Positions 36,331 through 45,500 of a stretch of 64,000 nt of DNA are shown piece by piece. A program made the position numbers and the translations under genes. Under the pieces are notes generated by a model. That model did no database searches. It saw only the letters and a list, made by a program, of their open reading frames with translations, and was not told where the DNA came from. Positions within the stretch are counted from its first letter, which is position 1. Each line of letters starts with the position of its first letter. The stretch is from Gracilaria gracilis (Eukaryota; Rhodophyta; Florideophyceae; Gracilariales; Gracilariaceae), in the NCBI GenBank assembly GCA_030374805.1, contig JARGSG010000194.1:310001-374000 (forward strand), given 5' to 3'.

Positions 36331-36628
36331 AAGGAAGTGTCCTGTGTGCTGGTTGTTGTCCAGACGTCTAAGGCGGATTATGCACACCAAGGGTGAAGCC
36401 AGCACGCCTGGGAATGCGTGAGACGAACCGATCATCCCCAGCGACACCACCACTGTGGGAACGACTGCGAGTAACCGCAGCTTCCGTCTCAGACGGCTTT
36501 TGAGACATGATTTCTCAACCAACCGTGCAACGGGAAACTTCCAGAAGTAGAAACGAAAACTCGAACAGGGAGAACACACACGAGTACGTTTGTAACCAAA
36601 TATCCGATTCTAGGTCGCGAGACCACTT

Positions 36629-37418
36629 TGTAGTGCAACGCCAGAGGTGGAAAGACACCACGAAGACGTCCGAGATCTTCCTCAGTAGGAGGGTAGTCAG
36701 CAAACAGAGCCCCTCTGGCAAGGCATGACGAAGTCGGGTGTAAGCCGAGGCCAAGCCGTCACGACGGGCGTAGAGAGTTGAGCAAGGATCGGTGTTGGCA
36801 ACACGTGTGTGAGTAAACGGGCCCTCGAGAGAGGCACGAGTCCACGGAAGTGGAAAAGAGAAAAGGAATCCGCGAGAGCGGGGGGATGGGAAGAAGGAAA
36901 AGGAGAAAAGGGCAAAAAGGCTACGGTAAACACCGCGGTTATCCCTGTACAGGGTCGAACGCGACACAAGCGGAAAACACTCCCACGAATGGGTCCTGTT
37001 ATGTGACGCAGGTAGGATACACTACCCGTAGGCAACGGAGCCTCTCTCCTGGAAAGAGTCGATGACCGCCGAAGGCGAAGAAGTATAGAGCCAACCCTGG
37101 TTGGGGAAGTTTACTTAGTGGCGATGGCCAAGTGCCGAGCCACTATATAGTATAGTAACCTCTCTGCAACTAGGCAAAACTATTAAATAAATATCTAAAT
37201 TACCAGCAATGCTGTGCCAACCATCCGATGCAAGAGCTCCACGCGTGTCTTAGTCACACCCAAATTGGGGCTGCGGCGCGAGTGCACGTGTGCACCGTGC
37301 ACACTATGCAGACCGCATTGCGGCACACAACCCGTGTGTAGCTGCAGTAACGATCAGCACGCGCAAGCGGAAAAACGACTAAGTCGGTGAAATATCCCTT
37401 GTAGGGCGTTGCACTACA
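36629..37418 (-). repeat. Gypsy-B 5' LTR
   Basis: 790 bp, TGTAGTGCAACG...CGTTGCACTACA. It contains a TATA-like stretch, CACTATATAGTATAG, near 37.14 kb. Confidence 0.95.
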
Positions 37419-37423
37419 TGTTG
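37419..37423. repeat. Target-site duplication of Gypsy-B, right
   Basis: TGTTG, matching 26,864-26,868. Confidence 0.9.
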
Positions 37424-38593
37424 TCAGCTGCCTATGGACTAGTCAACGCCGGAGCAAAGTGGCAGCAACTCAGCGACGATGTATTGCGAGGATTTGGGTT
37501 CTCGCAACTCGTGTACGTGCCGCAACTATTCTACAGAACTGAAGATGGAAAGATCAGCGTTGTGGTAGTTAAGGTGGTGGATGACATCTTGTTCGGAGGG
37601 AAGAGAAGTAAGGTAACAGAAGTTATTGAGAACATCAAGAAGCGTTACCAACTTGGAACTATCGTGTACGGACCTGGAAAGATTCAGTTCTACTGGCTAC
37701 TGATTACGCAGCGTGATGATATGACCATTTCGATCGACGGAGACGAAAAGTTACAAGGCTACCAACCAGGAACTATCTCTAGGTCCCGTAGAAAGCAGCA
37801 GGAAAGCGCACTCAACAGCATTGAACTCGCAACTTTTCGGTCTCTCAACAGTTGCATCGGATGGTTCGATATTGCTGCTTCACCGTTTTGTGCGTTCGCC
37901 GCAAGCTACTTGCAGCAGAAGGGCCCAACGCCGAGAGTCAAGGACTTTACTGCCCAGATGAACATGCTGAGGTGGTTGAAGAAGAAAGATACTACCGTGA
38001 ACCTAGTCCGACCCGTGCATGTGCAGCAGTGTAAGGCTTCAGTCATTGTGTTCTTTGATGCTAGTCGGAGCGAAGACTACGCGCAGTTTGGTTTTATTGC
38101 GGGACTGCTCTTTGGTGACCTGAAGCGAGGTGCAGCCATTCATGTCATATCATGGAGCTCACATAAGGCAAGAAGGCCGGTGAAGTCGATTGTTTCAGCG
38201 GAGACTTTGGCTGCTAAAGAAGAAATAGACGAAGGGAAGGTACTGTGTAAGGCGTTTAGCGAATTACTATGAATTGAAGTTGGACTCTGGATTATTGTTG
38301 ACTCTAAGGATTTGTATCAAACGCTTTCTACTTGCCGCAATGCAGTGGACCGATCAATTCGCGGAGACGTCAGCGTCATTCGGTACGAATTTGAGACGCG
38401 GAACATCCATAGAATAATATGGATTCCGGGTAGGATGAACTACGCAGATCCCGTTACGAAGACGGATAGCTCGATGTGCGACAGTTTAGAATTGATGTTG
38501 TACGACGGAACCATCTCCATGGACTCCGACGAAGCGCTCTCTAACAGTCCTCACAAGTCAATTAGATAAGATCAACTCGAAGAGGGAATAGTA
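37424..38593 (+). mobile_element. Copia-2 RT remainder and RNase H
   Basis: Resumes with AAYGLVNAGAKWQQLSDD and the catalytic VVDDILFGG, then the Copia RT tail (YGPGKIQFYW). RNase H follows (VIVFFDASRSEDYAQFGF, SAETLAAKEEIDEGK, ADPVTKTDS). The YGPGK and VDDI signature is that of a Copia branch distinct from Copia-1 and Copia-3. It ends with a polypurine tract (GAAGAGGGAATAGTA) directly before the LTR. Confidence 0.88.
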
Positions 38594-38990
38594 TGGAATG
38601 CAATGAATGCAATTGTCAGCTGCATTGGTTGCTGGAAGGCTAACGCAACGCAGTGTCAGCAAGAATGCAACGCGCAAATGCAACTACTGCATGTCAAAAT
38701 GCAAATGGCAATACTGTACGCAAGCAACTGACACAGGGAGAGCTGCTGATCATTAGATATTATCTAGTGCATTAGAGATTGTGTGGCGTTACGTAGTGTT
38801 AGCAGTATGTGTTGCGTGGCCGTGCGCATTGTTAGTACTAGAGATTGCGTGGCCAAGAACTACAGAATTCCACGTATGTCAGCGCGGGTATAAAAACCCC
38901 AGCAAGCAGCCATCAACGTAGACTAGAAGGTCAAGCACAACCTACGAACGACCAACGCTAGAGAACAAGTAAACAGTGCCTTTACAAACT
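38594..38990 (+). repeat. Copia-2 LTR, central
   Basis: Starts TGGAATGCAATGAATGC after a polypurine tract. The TATA box GTATAAAAACCCC lies at about 38,888. The right end is uncertain; a candidate is TTTACA at 38,981-38,986, about 30 bp before the gag ATG at 39,017. No usual primer site is obvious. Confidence 0.8.
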
Positions 38991-39016
38991 GATTTGCAAC
39001 CACCCTTTACTTAGTT

Positions 39017-40620
39017 ATGGGTCCAGAAAGCTCAAACGACTTGCCGATCAGGCCTCGCTTTTCCTGGGATATTCGCACCGTACCGTGGACCGATGGCCGG
39101 GGAAATCAGCAGCAGTACGCCGAGGCCGTTTCGCTTTGGCAGGCATTTCAGGATACCCTCTCGGACTCGAACAGCAACAAGGTCTCGAAAGGAGCTCAAG
39201 ACATTATGCTACAGTCGCAACTGTACGGACGCGCGCGAGACTTGTGCAAGGCTATTCCAGACTCTACGATCCGATCGACGGAAGGTGCAAACGCAATCGT
39301 GAAGGCCTTGTACAAACGAGACCCACTTGCGGTTGTATCAGACGTGTTTTAAGACTTCCTCACGCTACTGAACACCAAGCGCAGCAACCACGAGAGCTTC
39401 AAGAACTTCGAGTCGCGCTTCCAGGCGCAAGTATCGAGGCTCAATGCGCATGGCCCGGAGGCCAAGCTATCGGACGCGCTGGTGGCATTTGCACTATTGA
39501 CAAACGCAGACGTCGATACCAATCAGAGAGTCTCCGTTTTGGCTAATGGTGCGCCGAGGGACGCAAGCGTAGCTTCAGCATCAACTACCAGTGACTACCT
39601 GAAAGCCGTCTCATATGAAGCGATCGCCTCTGTGCTGAGGCAATGCGACAAGATGAAGGGAACTGGAGGAGGCACCTCGCCGAAGGCCGTTTCCAGCAAC
39701 CCTGCCAACTACACCCCATCTAGAAACAATGGCAAGAGAGGATTTCGGCGCCAGCGCAGGACCCCAAAGGAGATTGCAGACCTCAAGGGGAGAACCAGGT
39801 GCCGCAGATGCAAGACGTTCGGCCACTGGGTCGACGACCACAACAAGAACGGGTCACTGAAGCCCGGATTTGTTGCCTTGGATGCTCCGAAAGGGTCGGA
39901 ACCCGCCGCAGATAAGTTCATAACGTTCAATATGGCAATACTGCACGCAGCCACCGTAAATAAGCCCGACGACTGCGTCGATGAATTTGTTGGACCGCTT
40001 CTGGATAACGCAGCGCCCTACAGTGGTATTGGATATACCGAACTGCAGCTCATCAGCCAGATCGTGTGTCCGGAATGGAACGGAGAACTAAAACCACTAC
40101 CTGAAGCACTTGGCGACAACACTCATCGGCAGTATGGCAAGGGGGAGCACAGCAGCGAAGCTAGGAAGATCCTTGGATCAGTTATGTTTACAGCGCAAAC
40201 CGACGAAGGCAAACGTGTGCGCATCCGTCATTTGGTTTTAGATGGCTCCTCACAATGGGTAGTAGGCAGAAACGTCACCAACCACTGCGACATACTGCTC
40301 ATCCACCAGAACGTTCTAAAGCTGCCGCCAGACGCGAGCGGTGAACCTCAAGGACGCATTACCTTGATCGATCGCGAAATGCACACGTACATTCCCCACG
40401 CCGCGTTTACCTTTCGTACCGACAACATGACGGTCGACACAGAGACAAACCTCTTCTGCGCAGCCACGCACCTGGAAGGAGACCATACAAGCAAACCATG
40501 GAAGGACCTAAAGAGGATTGTCGACAAGGTTTACAAGCATGTGTGTGGACACTCCACGTACTCTGACATCAAGCTTTTATTACAGCGCAACGAGCTGTGG
40601 ACCAGCAGGTAGACAACTAC
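39017..40620 (+). mobile_element. Copia-2 gag and protease region
   Basis: Gag starts ATG at 39,017 (MGPESSNDLPIRPRFSWDI). A zinc knuckle-like CRRCKTFGHWVDDH lies near 39.8 kb. A protease-like region (LVLDGSSQWVVGRNV) lies near 40.23 kb, with an unusual DGSS where most have DSGA. Confidence 0.75.
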
Positions 40621-41690
40621 CTCCAGCAGACCTTGGAGAGGTGCATAGCGTGTGCGACTACTGCAAGGCCCGCGAACACGCGAAACGTATCGCTTAGCAA
40701 CATAACCAGGTCATTCAACGGAGTAGTATGCGTGGGTCACCATTTTCTCGACGAGTACTGCGCGATGCCCGTAATGGACGCGACGTCGCGCTATTCAGTA
40801 GGCGCAGCAGTCATTGACACCTCCATGCGGCAGGCGATTTTGGTGTTCGAAGCGCATTAGATTACGCCGTTCTGGGCACCGCGAGTGGTAGCTTTCGACA
40901 AGGCATTCAAGAACAGCATCTTCGGTGAGGACCTTGCAAAGATTGATATAGAAGCGCGACCACTACCGCCCAGGAGGCACAACAAGAACGTACTGGAATC
41001 CAAGCACTGCATAATCCGGGACGTTTTTCTGCGTCTCATGGAAGCAGCACAAGACGATACGAGCGATTGGAAAGCAAACTGGCCATTCAGCAAGCGATAA
41101 GGATATCGAACGACCTGTACGGAAGCGACGTACTGGTCGCACAGGAACTAGCAAAGGTATGTGCAAGACCGCTAGAGAACGGCGGGCTGCCTAAGCTGCT
41201 ACCTCAGAATGTCGTGGACGCACACGAAAAGCTATTGGCCAAACGCAAACTTACGCTTATCCTCCGCTCGAAAACCGTTAACGAATTCCCGATTGCAGTA
41301 AGAGATATCCTTCAGCTCTTTGTCAAGAATCAGTACAACAAGCGTGGTAAGTTGTCGAGCAACAAAGCAGTGCTGGCTTACGATGTCGCGAATCGTACCG
41401 TAACCGTAGCCGGATCCAAAGGGAAGCAGATTAGCGCCGCGATCGAAGATGTAAGGCCGGCGATCAAAGATTGGGAGCTAGCTATCGCTGTGCAAGATGC
41501 TATCAATTAACTGGACAGAAACTTGGATGAAGTTGTAGATCAGTTGCAGAATGAGAAGAGCTATAGAAGGTCGTTGGAAGAGAACGAAGACATGCCGACA
41601 CATCGAGCGCACACCGACGAAGAAGAACTTGACCCCATCGAAACGAATCTGCCAGCGTAGGCGACAGTATTGCAGTTTACTGGGCCCATA
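40597..41690 (+). mobile_element. Copia-2 integrase region
   Basis: Zinc-binding end (HVCGHSTYS, CIACATTA), then the core with MDATSRYSVGAAVID and AFDKAFKNSIFGED, which carry the two catalytic Asp, and NVLESKHCIIRDVF with a candidate Glu. The C-terminal part (LSSNKAVLAYDVANRTVTVA) follows. It ends at the foldback palindrome, so RT of this copy is missing. Confidence 0.75.
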
Positions 41691-41753
41691 ACCATAAAAA
41701 CAGCTGAGCAACTCCGGCGCTCTCTGCGCTGGTTTCCTGCACGTGGCACTCAT

Positions 41754-41761
41754 CTTTTATA
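41754..41761 (-). promoter_or_regulatory. TATA box, left arm of foldback, pointing left
   Basis: TATAAAAG on the minus strand, in a GAGGAGGAG context, mirrored in the right arm. Promoter activity is inferred from sequence alone. Confidence 0.4.
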
Positions 41762-41885
41762 CTCCTCCTCTTTCCTTGAGGACGGCGACCCATCTCTAGC
41801 TTCCCAAAACAGCTTGGGCGAAGTATCTCTTACAGTGCATCGCGCTTACAGCGGTAGCGTACAGAAGTGTTTTCAAGAACCAGGC

Positions 41886-41898
41886 GGGACTTGAACCC
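41886..41898 (-). ncRNA. tRNA T-arm / B-box-like sequence
   Basis: GGGTTCAAGTCCC on the minus strand fits the B-box consensus GGTTCRANNCC and could fold as a T-arm. Upstream, ACAGCGGTAGCGTA vaguely recalls a D-arm. A full cloverleaf is not present, so this is at most a tRNA-derived relic. Confidence 0.4.
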
Positions 41899-42017
41899 GT
41901 TCTTGAAAACACTCCTGTACGCTACCGCTGTAAGCGCGATGCACTGGAAGAGATACTCCGCCCAAGCTGTTTTGGGAAGCTAGAGATGGGTCGCCGTCCT
42001 CAAGGAAAGAGGAGGAG

Positions 42018-42025
42018 TATAAAAG
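42018..42025 (+). promoter_or_regulatory. TATA box, right arm of foldback, pointing right
   Basis: TATAAAAG on the plus strand, about 0.5 kb before the dehydrogenase pseudogene. It could once have driven that gene, or may be part of the foldback element only. Confidence 0.4.
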
Positions 42026-42088
42026 ATGAGTGCCACGTGCAGGAAACCAGCGCAGAGAGCGCCGGAGTTGCTCAGCTGTTTTTATGGT

Positions 42089-42490
42089 GGTAGCGGCAGA
42101 GAGGGAACGCACGAATGGTGCGGGCAAGCACGCGGCGCGGACGAGTTTTTGGAGCGTCGGTTGGGGAAGCTGCACTGGACGGTGAGCGGTTGGGGCGGCA
42201 GGCGCGCCGGGTAGCGCGGCGCATGCAGCGCCAAAAAAGGCGCCTGGTGGGTGCGCCCAAAAGGATCCGCCACCGCGAAGTATGGGTGGAATGTAGCGCA
42301 TGTGTGGGGTTGTCGTGCGCGTCTTTACTGTGTACCGCTCGACTTGCGCGCATCCGCCCGTTGCCGCCAATTGCGCGCGTCTTCCTGCGAGAAAAGCTCC
42401 GTCACGAGCGTGGGTTTCGTGCGCCCGTGTTGAGAGCGCTCGCGCGTGGCTGCGACCGGTGCGCGCGCGCCCTCGGTGGCGCCGTTATGA
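42089..42490. other. GC-rich leader before the dehydrogenase pseudogene
   Basis: Very GC-rich, with several overlapping open frames on both strands that give Arg/Ala-rich peptides. One plus-strand frame joins the dehydrogenase frame and could encode a transit-peptide-like extension (ARARPRWRRY), but high GC keeps any frame open, so this is weak. Confidence 0.4.
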
Positions 42491-43423
42491 CGCACGACTT
42501 CGGAGAAGGATTCCTGGTTCAATCAAGGGTGTCGGGCGTACGCTGACTGGGCAATTTGTTGGCGAGGTCGACGCCGTGGTGTTGTATTCGCGTACAGGCA
42601 ACGCCGTGCGCAACACAGTGGAGTGGTTGCAGGCCGACCACCCAGGCGCCAGAGTGTTTGGCAGCCTGGCAAATGTGAGCGACGAGCAACAGGTGCCCAA
42701 ACTGGCGGAGGTCGCCACGCGCAACCTGCCGTCAGTAGGTTCCTTCATCTCCAATGATGGCACGGTGGGCAAGGGCGCAGCGCGGGGGGACGCGCAGCCG
42801 GAATATTCGCGGAATGTGGTGGGCCTCAACTTGTTAGGGTCACTGTTCTGCGCGAGGGAGGCAGCGCGCTCTGCAGAGGCGCAGCAACGGCGCGTTCACG
42901 TGTTGTTCATGCATGGAAGTGGGGCAATTGGTAATGCTACCGCGACGTAAGTAGCGTACGACGCGACGAAACGTAGCGTGCCGCAGCTGTTCAAGACGTT
43001 CGGCAAGGAATGTGCGCCGGCGTTCTGCCGGTTCCATAGCCTGTCGACAGACATGGTGCTCACCGAAGCGCTTCTGGACGAGAACTTTGACCCGTCGTCT
43101 AGACGCATCTTCAATCTTCGTGCAGAGGAGCCGCACATGGTTGCACTGTATCTGGTGCAACGCATGCGATCGGTCTTGACGCATGATCGGCAAAACACGT
43201 ACACCGAGTTTTTGACGGTGCCCCAGGTGGTCTTTTAGCTACTGGATAACGGGCTTTGCACTGGGCTTGTGGAGGAACAAGTTCTTCGACGGGGCGACAA
43301 GCGAGTGCGTGGACCAGAGCGGCGGGCGCTACAGCGCGTCGGGGGTATCATATGGCCACCTTTCACGGGACTTGCATCTCACGGACGTCACCGTCACGCG
43401 CGCGTGGCGCCCGCGCACCGCAC
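42490..43423 (+). pseudogene. NYC1/NOL-like short-chain dehydrogenase pseudogene
   Basis: Broken host gene for a Rossmann-fold short-chain dehydrogenase. Seen in order: a glycine-rich NAD(P)-binding turn with decay (IPGSIKGVGRTL, normally TGGSKGIG); VVLYSR after strand two; the ISNDGTV region (normally NNAG); GLNLLGSLFCAREA; the catalytic AYDATKRS (YxxxK); then DMVLTEALLDENF, AEEPHMVALYLVQRMRSV and ITGFALGLWRNKFFD. The last four segments and their spacing match chlorophyll b reductase-type proteins (NYC1, NOL), which convert chlorophyll b to 7-hydroxymethyl chlorophyll in plastids; close paralogues of other function exist. An in-frame TAA at 42,948-42,950 stands just before the active-site tyrosine, and a one-base frame change occurs near 43,235. 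The Copia-3 element entered at its 3' end. The gene is likely dead. Confidence 0.75.
43419..43423. repeat. Target-site duplication of Copia-3, left
   Basis: CGCAC, repeated at 49,774-49,778. Confidence 0.9.
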
Positions 43424-43628
43424 TGTAGCGCGCGAGCGGGGGCGAAAGGGGTCGAGCGAAGTGCGCGCATAGTTGACCGCCGGCGGGCAGAGCGCCGAGC
43501 CGGACGGTCGCGCAATTTATTTTGCCAGTGCAACCCACCGGCGCATTGCTGTGCGCCGGGCGTTGCACTGCGCACAAATGACGCGTGTGTGGCGCTCTCG
43601 CCTTGCAAGAGGCCGACCGGTATCAACA
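43424..43628 (-). repeat. Copia-3 3' LTR
   Basis: 205 bp, GC-rich, TG...CA on the minus strand. Confidence 0.95.
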
Positions 43629-44100
43629 CCGTCCCTCAAGGCGAAGCGACTACTCTTCCTACACCACTTATAAGCATCTAGTTACTGAGCCCAATTCACA
43701 AGTAAAGCATAATATCAACGACCGAAGAGCAGGGTCTGTAGACACGATTTCTCTGCAAATCTGTCTCTTCTCTGGCATTATCTTGCAAATGCCAAAGGCG
43801 TGGTGCAACATTCAAAACATAATAAGAATACATTCATACATAACGTATCACACACATAGTTCCACCAGCTCCAAGCTGGGAAGTCATTACTTGTTCACAC
43901 CAGTAAACTCCAAAACCCAGATATCATGTAAAACCCCGTTGGGACAAAAACACATGTACCTCTGTGGGAAAACAGAGAAGGTTGTGAACCAAAAAAATTC
44001 ATAAACAATTATTCAGATATTCAAACATGTATCAAACAAAAGAAACAAAACAAAACATAACAAAGTAGTTAGTGTAGTCAGTAGACCCCAACAATTCTTC
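43629..44100 (-). other. Copia-3 3' untranslated region
   Basis: AT-rich sequence between the RNase H end and the 3' LTR. No gene. Confidence 0.7.
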
Positions 44101-45500
44101 CTAGAACGAGTCAATATGCATCAAGCTGACCATCCTCCTCACTTCTGGGAGGGACGCACACTTTGTCAGTATGTCAGCGATCTGTTGACTCCTTGGGATT
44201 TTGCACAGCTTAATAATTTGACCTCTCTCCAGGTCCCGCACATGGTGCGTCTTCAAATCGATGTGCTTGTTTCGAGCAGATATCTGTGGACTCGTGGTCA
44301 AAGATATAGCAGCCGAGCTATCATTCATGATCTTTGTGGCTTCGAACCATAGATCCTCGCTCCAAGGCTGGATGTGTGCGAATTCAAAATACATCTTTCG
44401 TATCCACGAAAGGTCTTTCGCGCAGGTAGAAAGAGCGATATACTCCGCCTCTGCCGAAGATAGCGCAATTACCGTTTGACGCTTTGATTTCCACATGACT
44501 GGTGCGTCGTTGACGACGATAACGTACCCTGTTGTGGACTTACGAGTCTCAATGCATCCCCCCCAATCGGCGTCAGCGTACGCACAGAGTGAGGCGGGAG
44601 AAATAGGACGGTGGGCTGGAAAATGAAGTCCATAATCCATAGTGCCAGCCAAGTACCTAAATAATCGTTTGAGCAGCGATAAGTGTCGTTCACATGGGTT
44701 ATGTAAATGCCTTGAGAGCGCTGATATGGGAAAGGAAAGGTCAGGACGGGTAGATACAGAAATGTATAGTAATGCACCAATCCCTGACCTATACTCTGCA
44801 TGATCATCTGTCGAAAGAATGACGTCTTCCTCACCAGATGGCAGTACATTGGCAGCCGTAGGGAAAGGTGATCCAACTGCATTGCACTGTTGCATACCAA
44901 ACTTCCTGAGAATTTGTAGTGCATATCCATATTGATTAACCTTAATGCCGGAAGGAGATCGCTGAATATTCCAACCTATGAATGACTTCAGCTCCCCATA
45001 GAGCTTCACATCAAACGTTGCAGACAGTTTGTGTTTGAAGTCATTTAGAAGTTTGGCATTGTTGGCAGCGAATGCGCAGTCGTCGACTATAACAGCCAAG
45101 ATCAGGAAGTTGTCCTGCTCGCGGAACATGAAGACGCGAGAGTCGAGAGCTGATGTCACAAAGTTCCATGATAGGAGAGCTTCAGAAAAGAGGGAACCCC
45201 ATATTATTCCAGCTTGGACAGCACCGTAGATGGAGTTAAGCAGTTGCAGACATGGCCTGTCTTCTCCACATTGCCAGTGGAGTTAGAGGGTTGTTCCATA
45301 ATTATCGGAACATCCAGTTTTCCATATAAGTAGGCATTTGATATGTCTGCTCCCTCCAGTAAAAGGTTTTGTGCGGCAGCAACTGAGAGAAGAATGCGTA
45401 GTGCTTCATGACAGGCTACTGGCGCATAAGTGTTGAATGGATCGAAGTCAATGAAGGGCTTCTGTTTGTCTCCCCGTAGACAGCAGCGTGCCTTCTTCAA
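44101..45500 (-). mobile_element. Copia-3 reverse transcriptase and RNase H
   Basis: RT: EGADISNAYLYGKLD near 45.33 kb (first catalytic Asp), then VIVDDCAFAANNAKLL near 45.07 kb. RNase H: YADADWGGCIETRKSTTGY and SSAEAEYIALS at 44.57-44.44 kb, ending at the conserved ADILTKCASLPEV. Confidence 0.92.

Larger units (their letters stand above)
26869..37418 (-). mobile_element. Nested Gypsy chromovirus (Gypsy-B)
   Basis: 10,550 bp with LTRs of 791 bp (left) and 790 bp (right) whose ends are perfect inverted repeats in the right copy (TGTAGTGCAACG...CGTTGCACTACA). The 5-bp duplication TGTTG flanks it. It lies inside the Copia-2 reverse transcriptase and is therefore younger than that copy. Coding is on the minus strand, so the right LTR is the 5' LTR. 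Inside that LTR the minus strand reads AAG then TGGTCTCGCGACC, a plausible tRNA primer site. Beside the 3' LTR is a polypurine tract, AGGAGGGGGATA. Hand comparison finds about 36 differences between the LTRs (4-5%), so it is of intermediate age. It is broken, with about five or six interruptions. No env-like frame is present. Confidence 0.95.
25980..41690 (+). mobile_element. Copia-2: rearranged Copia array, interrupted by a nested Gypsy
   Basis: Plus-strand Copia-type parts in an unusual order: LTR fragment (25,980), integrase tail and reverse transcriptase (26,174-26,863), the nested Gypsy-B (26,869-37,418), the rest of RT and RNase H (37,424-38,570), a fuller LTR (38,594 to about 38,990), and gag-protease-integrase (39,017 to about 41,660). 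In effect it is a tail half followed by a head half around a common LTR, as expected of a tandem array from which the outer parts were lost. It is broken, with roughly five or more interruptions besides the nested insertion. No target duplication for the whole was found. Confidence 0.85.
41691..42088. repeat. 398-bp foldback palindrome
   Basis: Two arms of about 190 bp, very similar as inverted copies, around an 18-bp spacer (41,881-41,898). The outer about 68 bp of each arm is the same unit as the mini-element at 11,764-11,831. On the minus strand the spacer and its edge read GGGTTCAAGTCCC (41,886-41,898), a match to the tRNA T-arm and Pol III B-box. Each arm also carries TATAAAAG pointing away from the centre: plus strand 42,018-42,025 and minus strand 41,754-41,761. 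No protein frame of its own is credible. Alternatives are a foldback transposon, two SINE-like units head to head, or an inverted duplication of a promoter. Confidence 0.9.

Noticed and set aside
41886-41898. A complete tRNA gene
   Set aside because: Only a T-arm-like piece is convincing; acceptor stem, anticodon arm and D-arm do not form a cloverleaf.
42115-42546. Arg-rich 143-codon frame upstream of the dehydrogenase
   Set aside because: High GC removes stops from several frames at once; nothing distinguishes this one.
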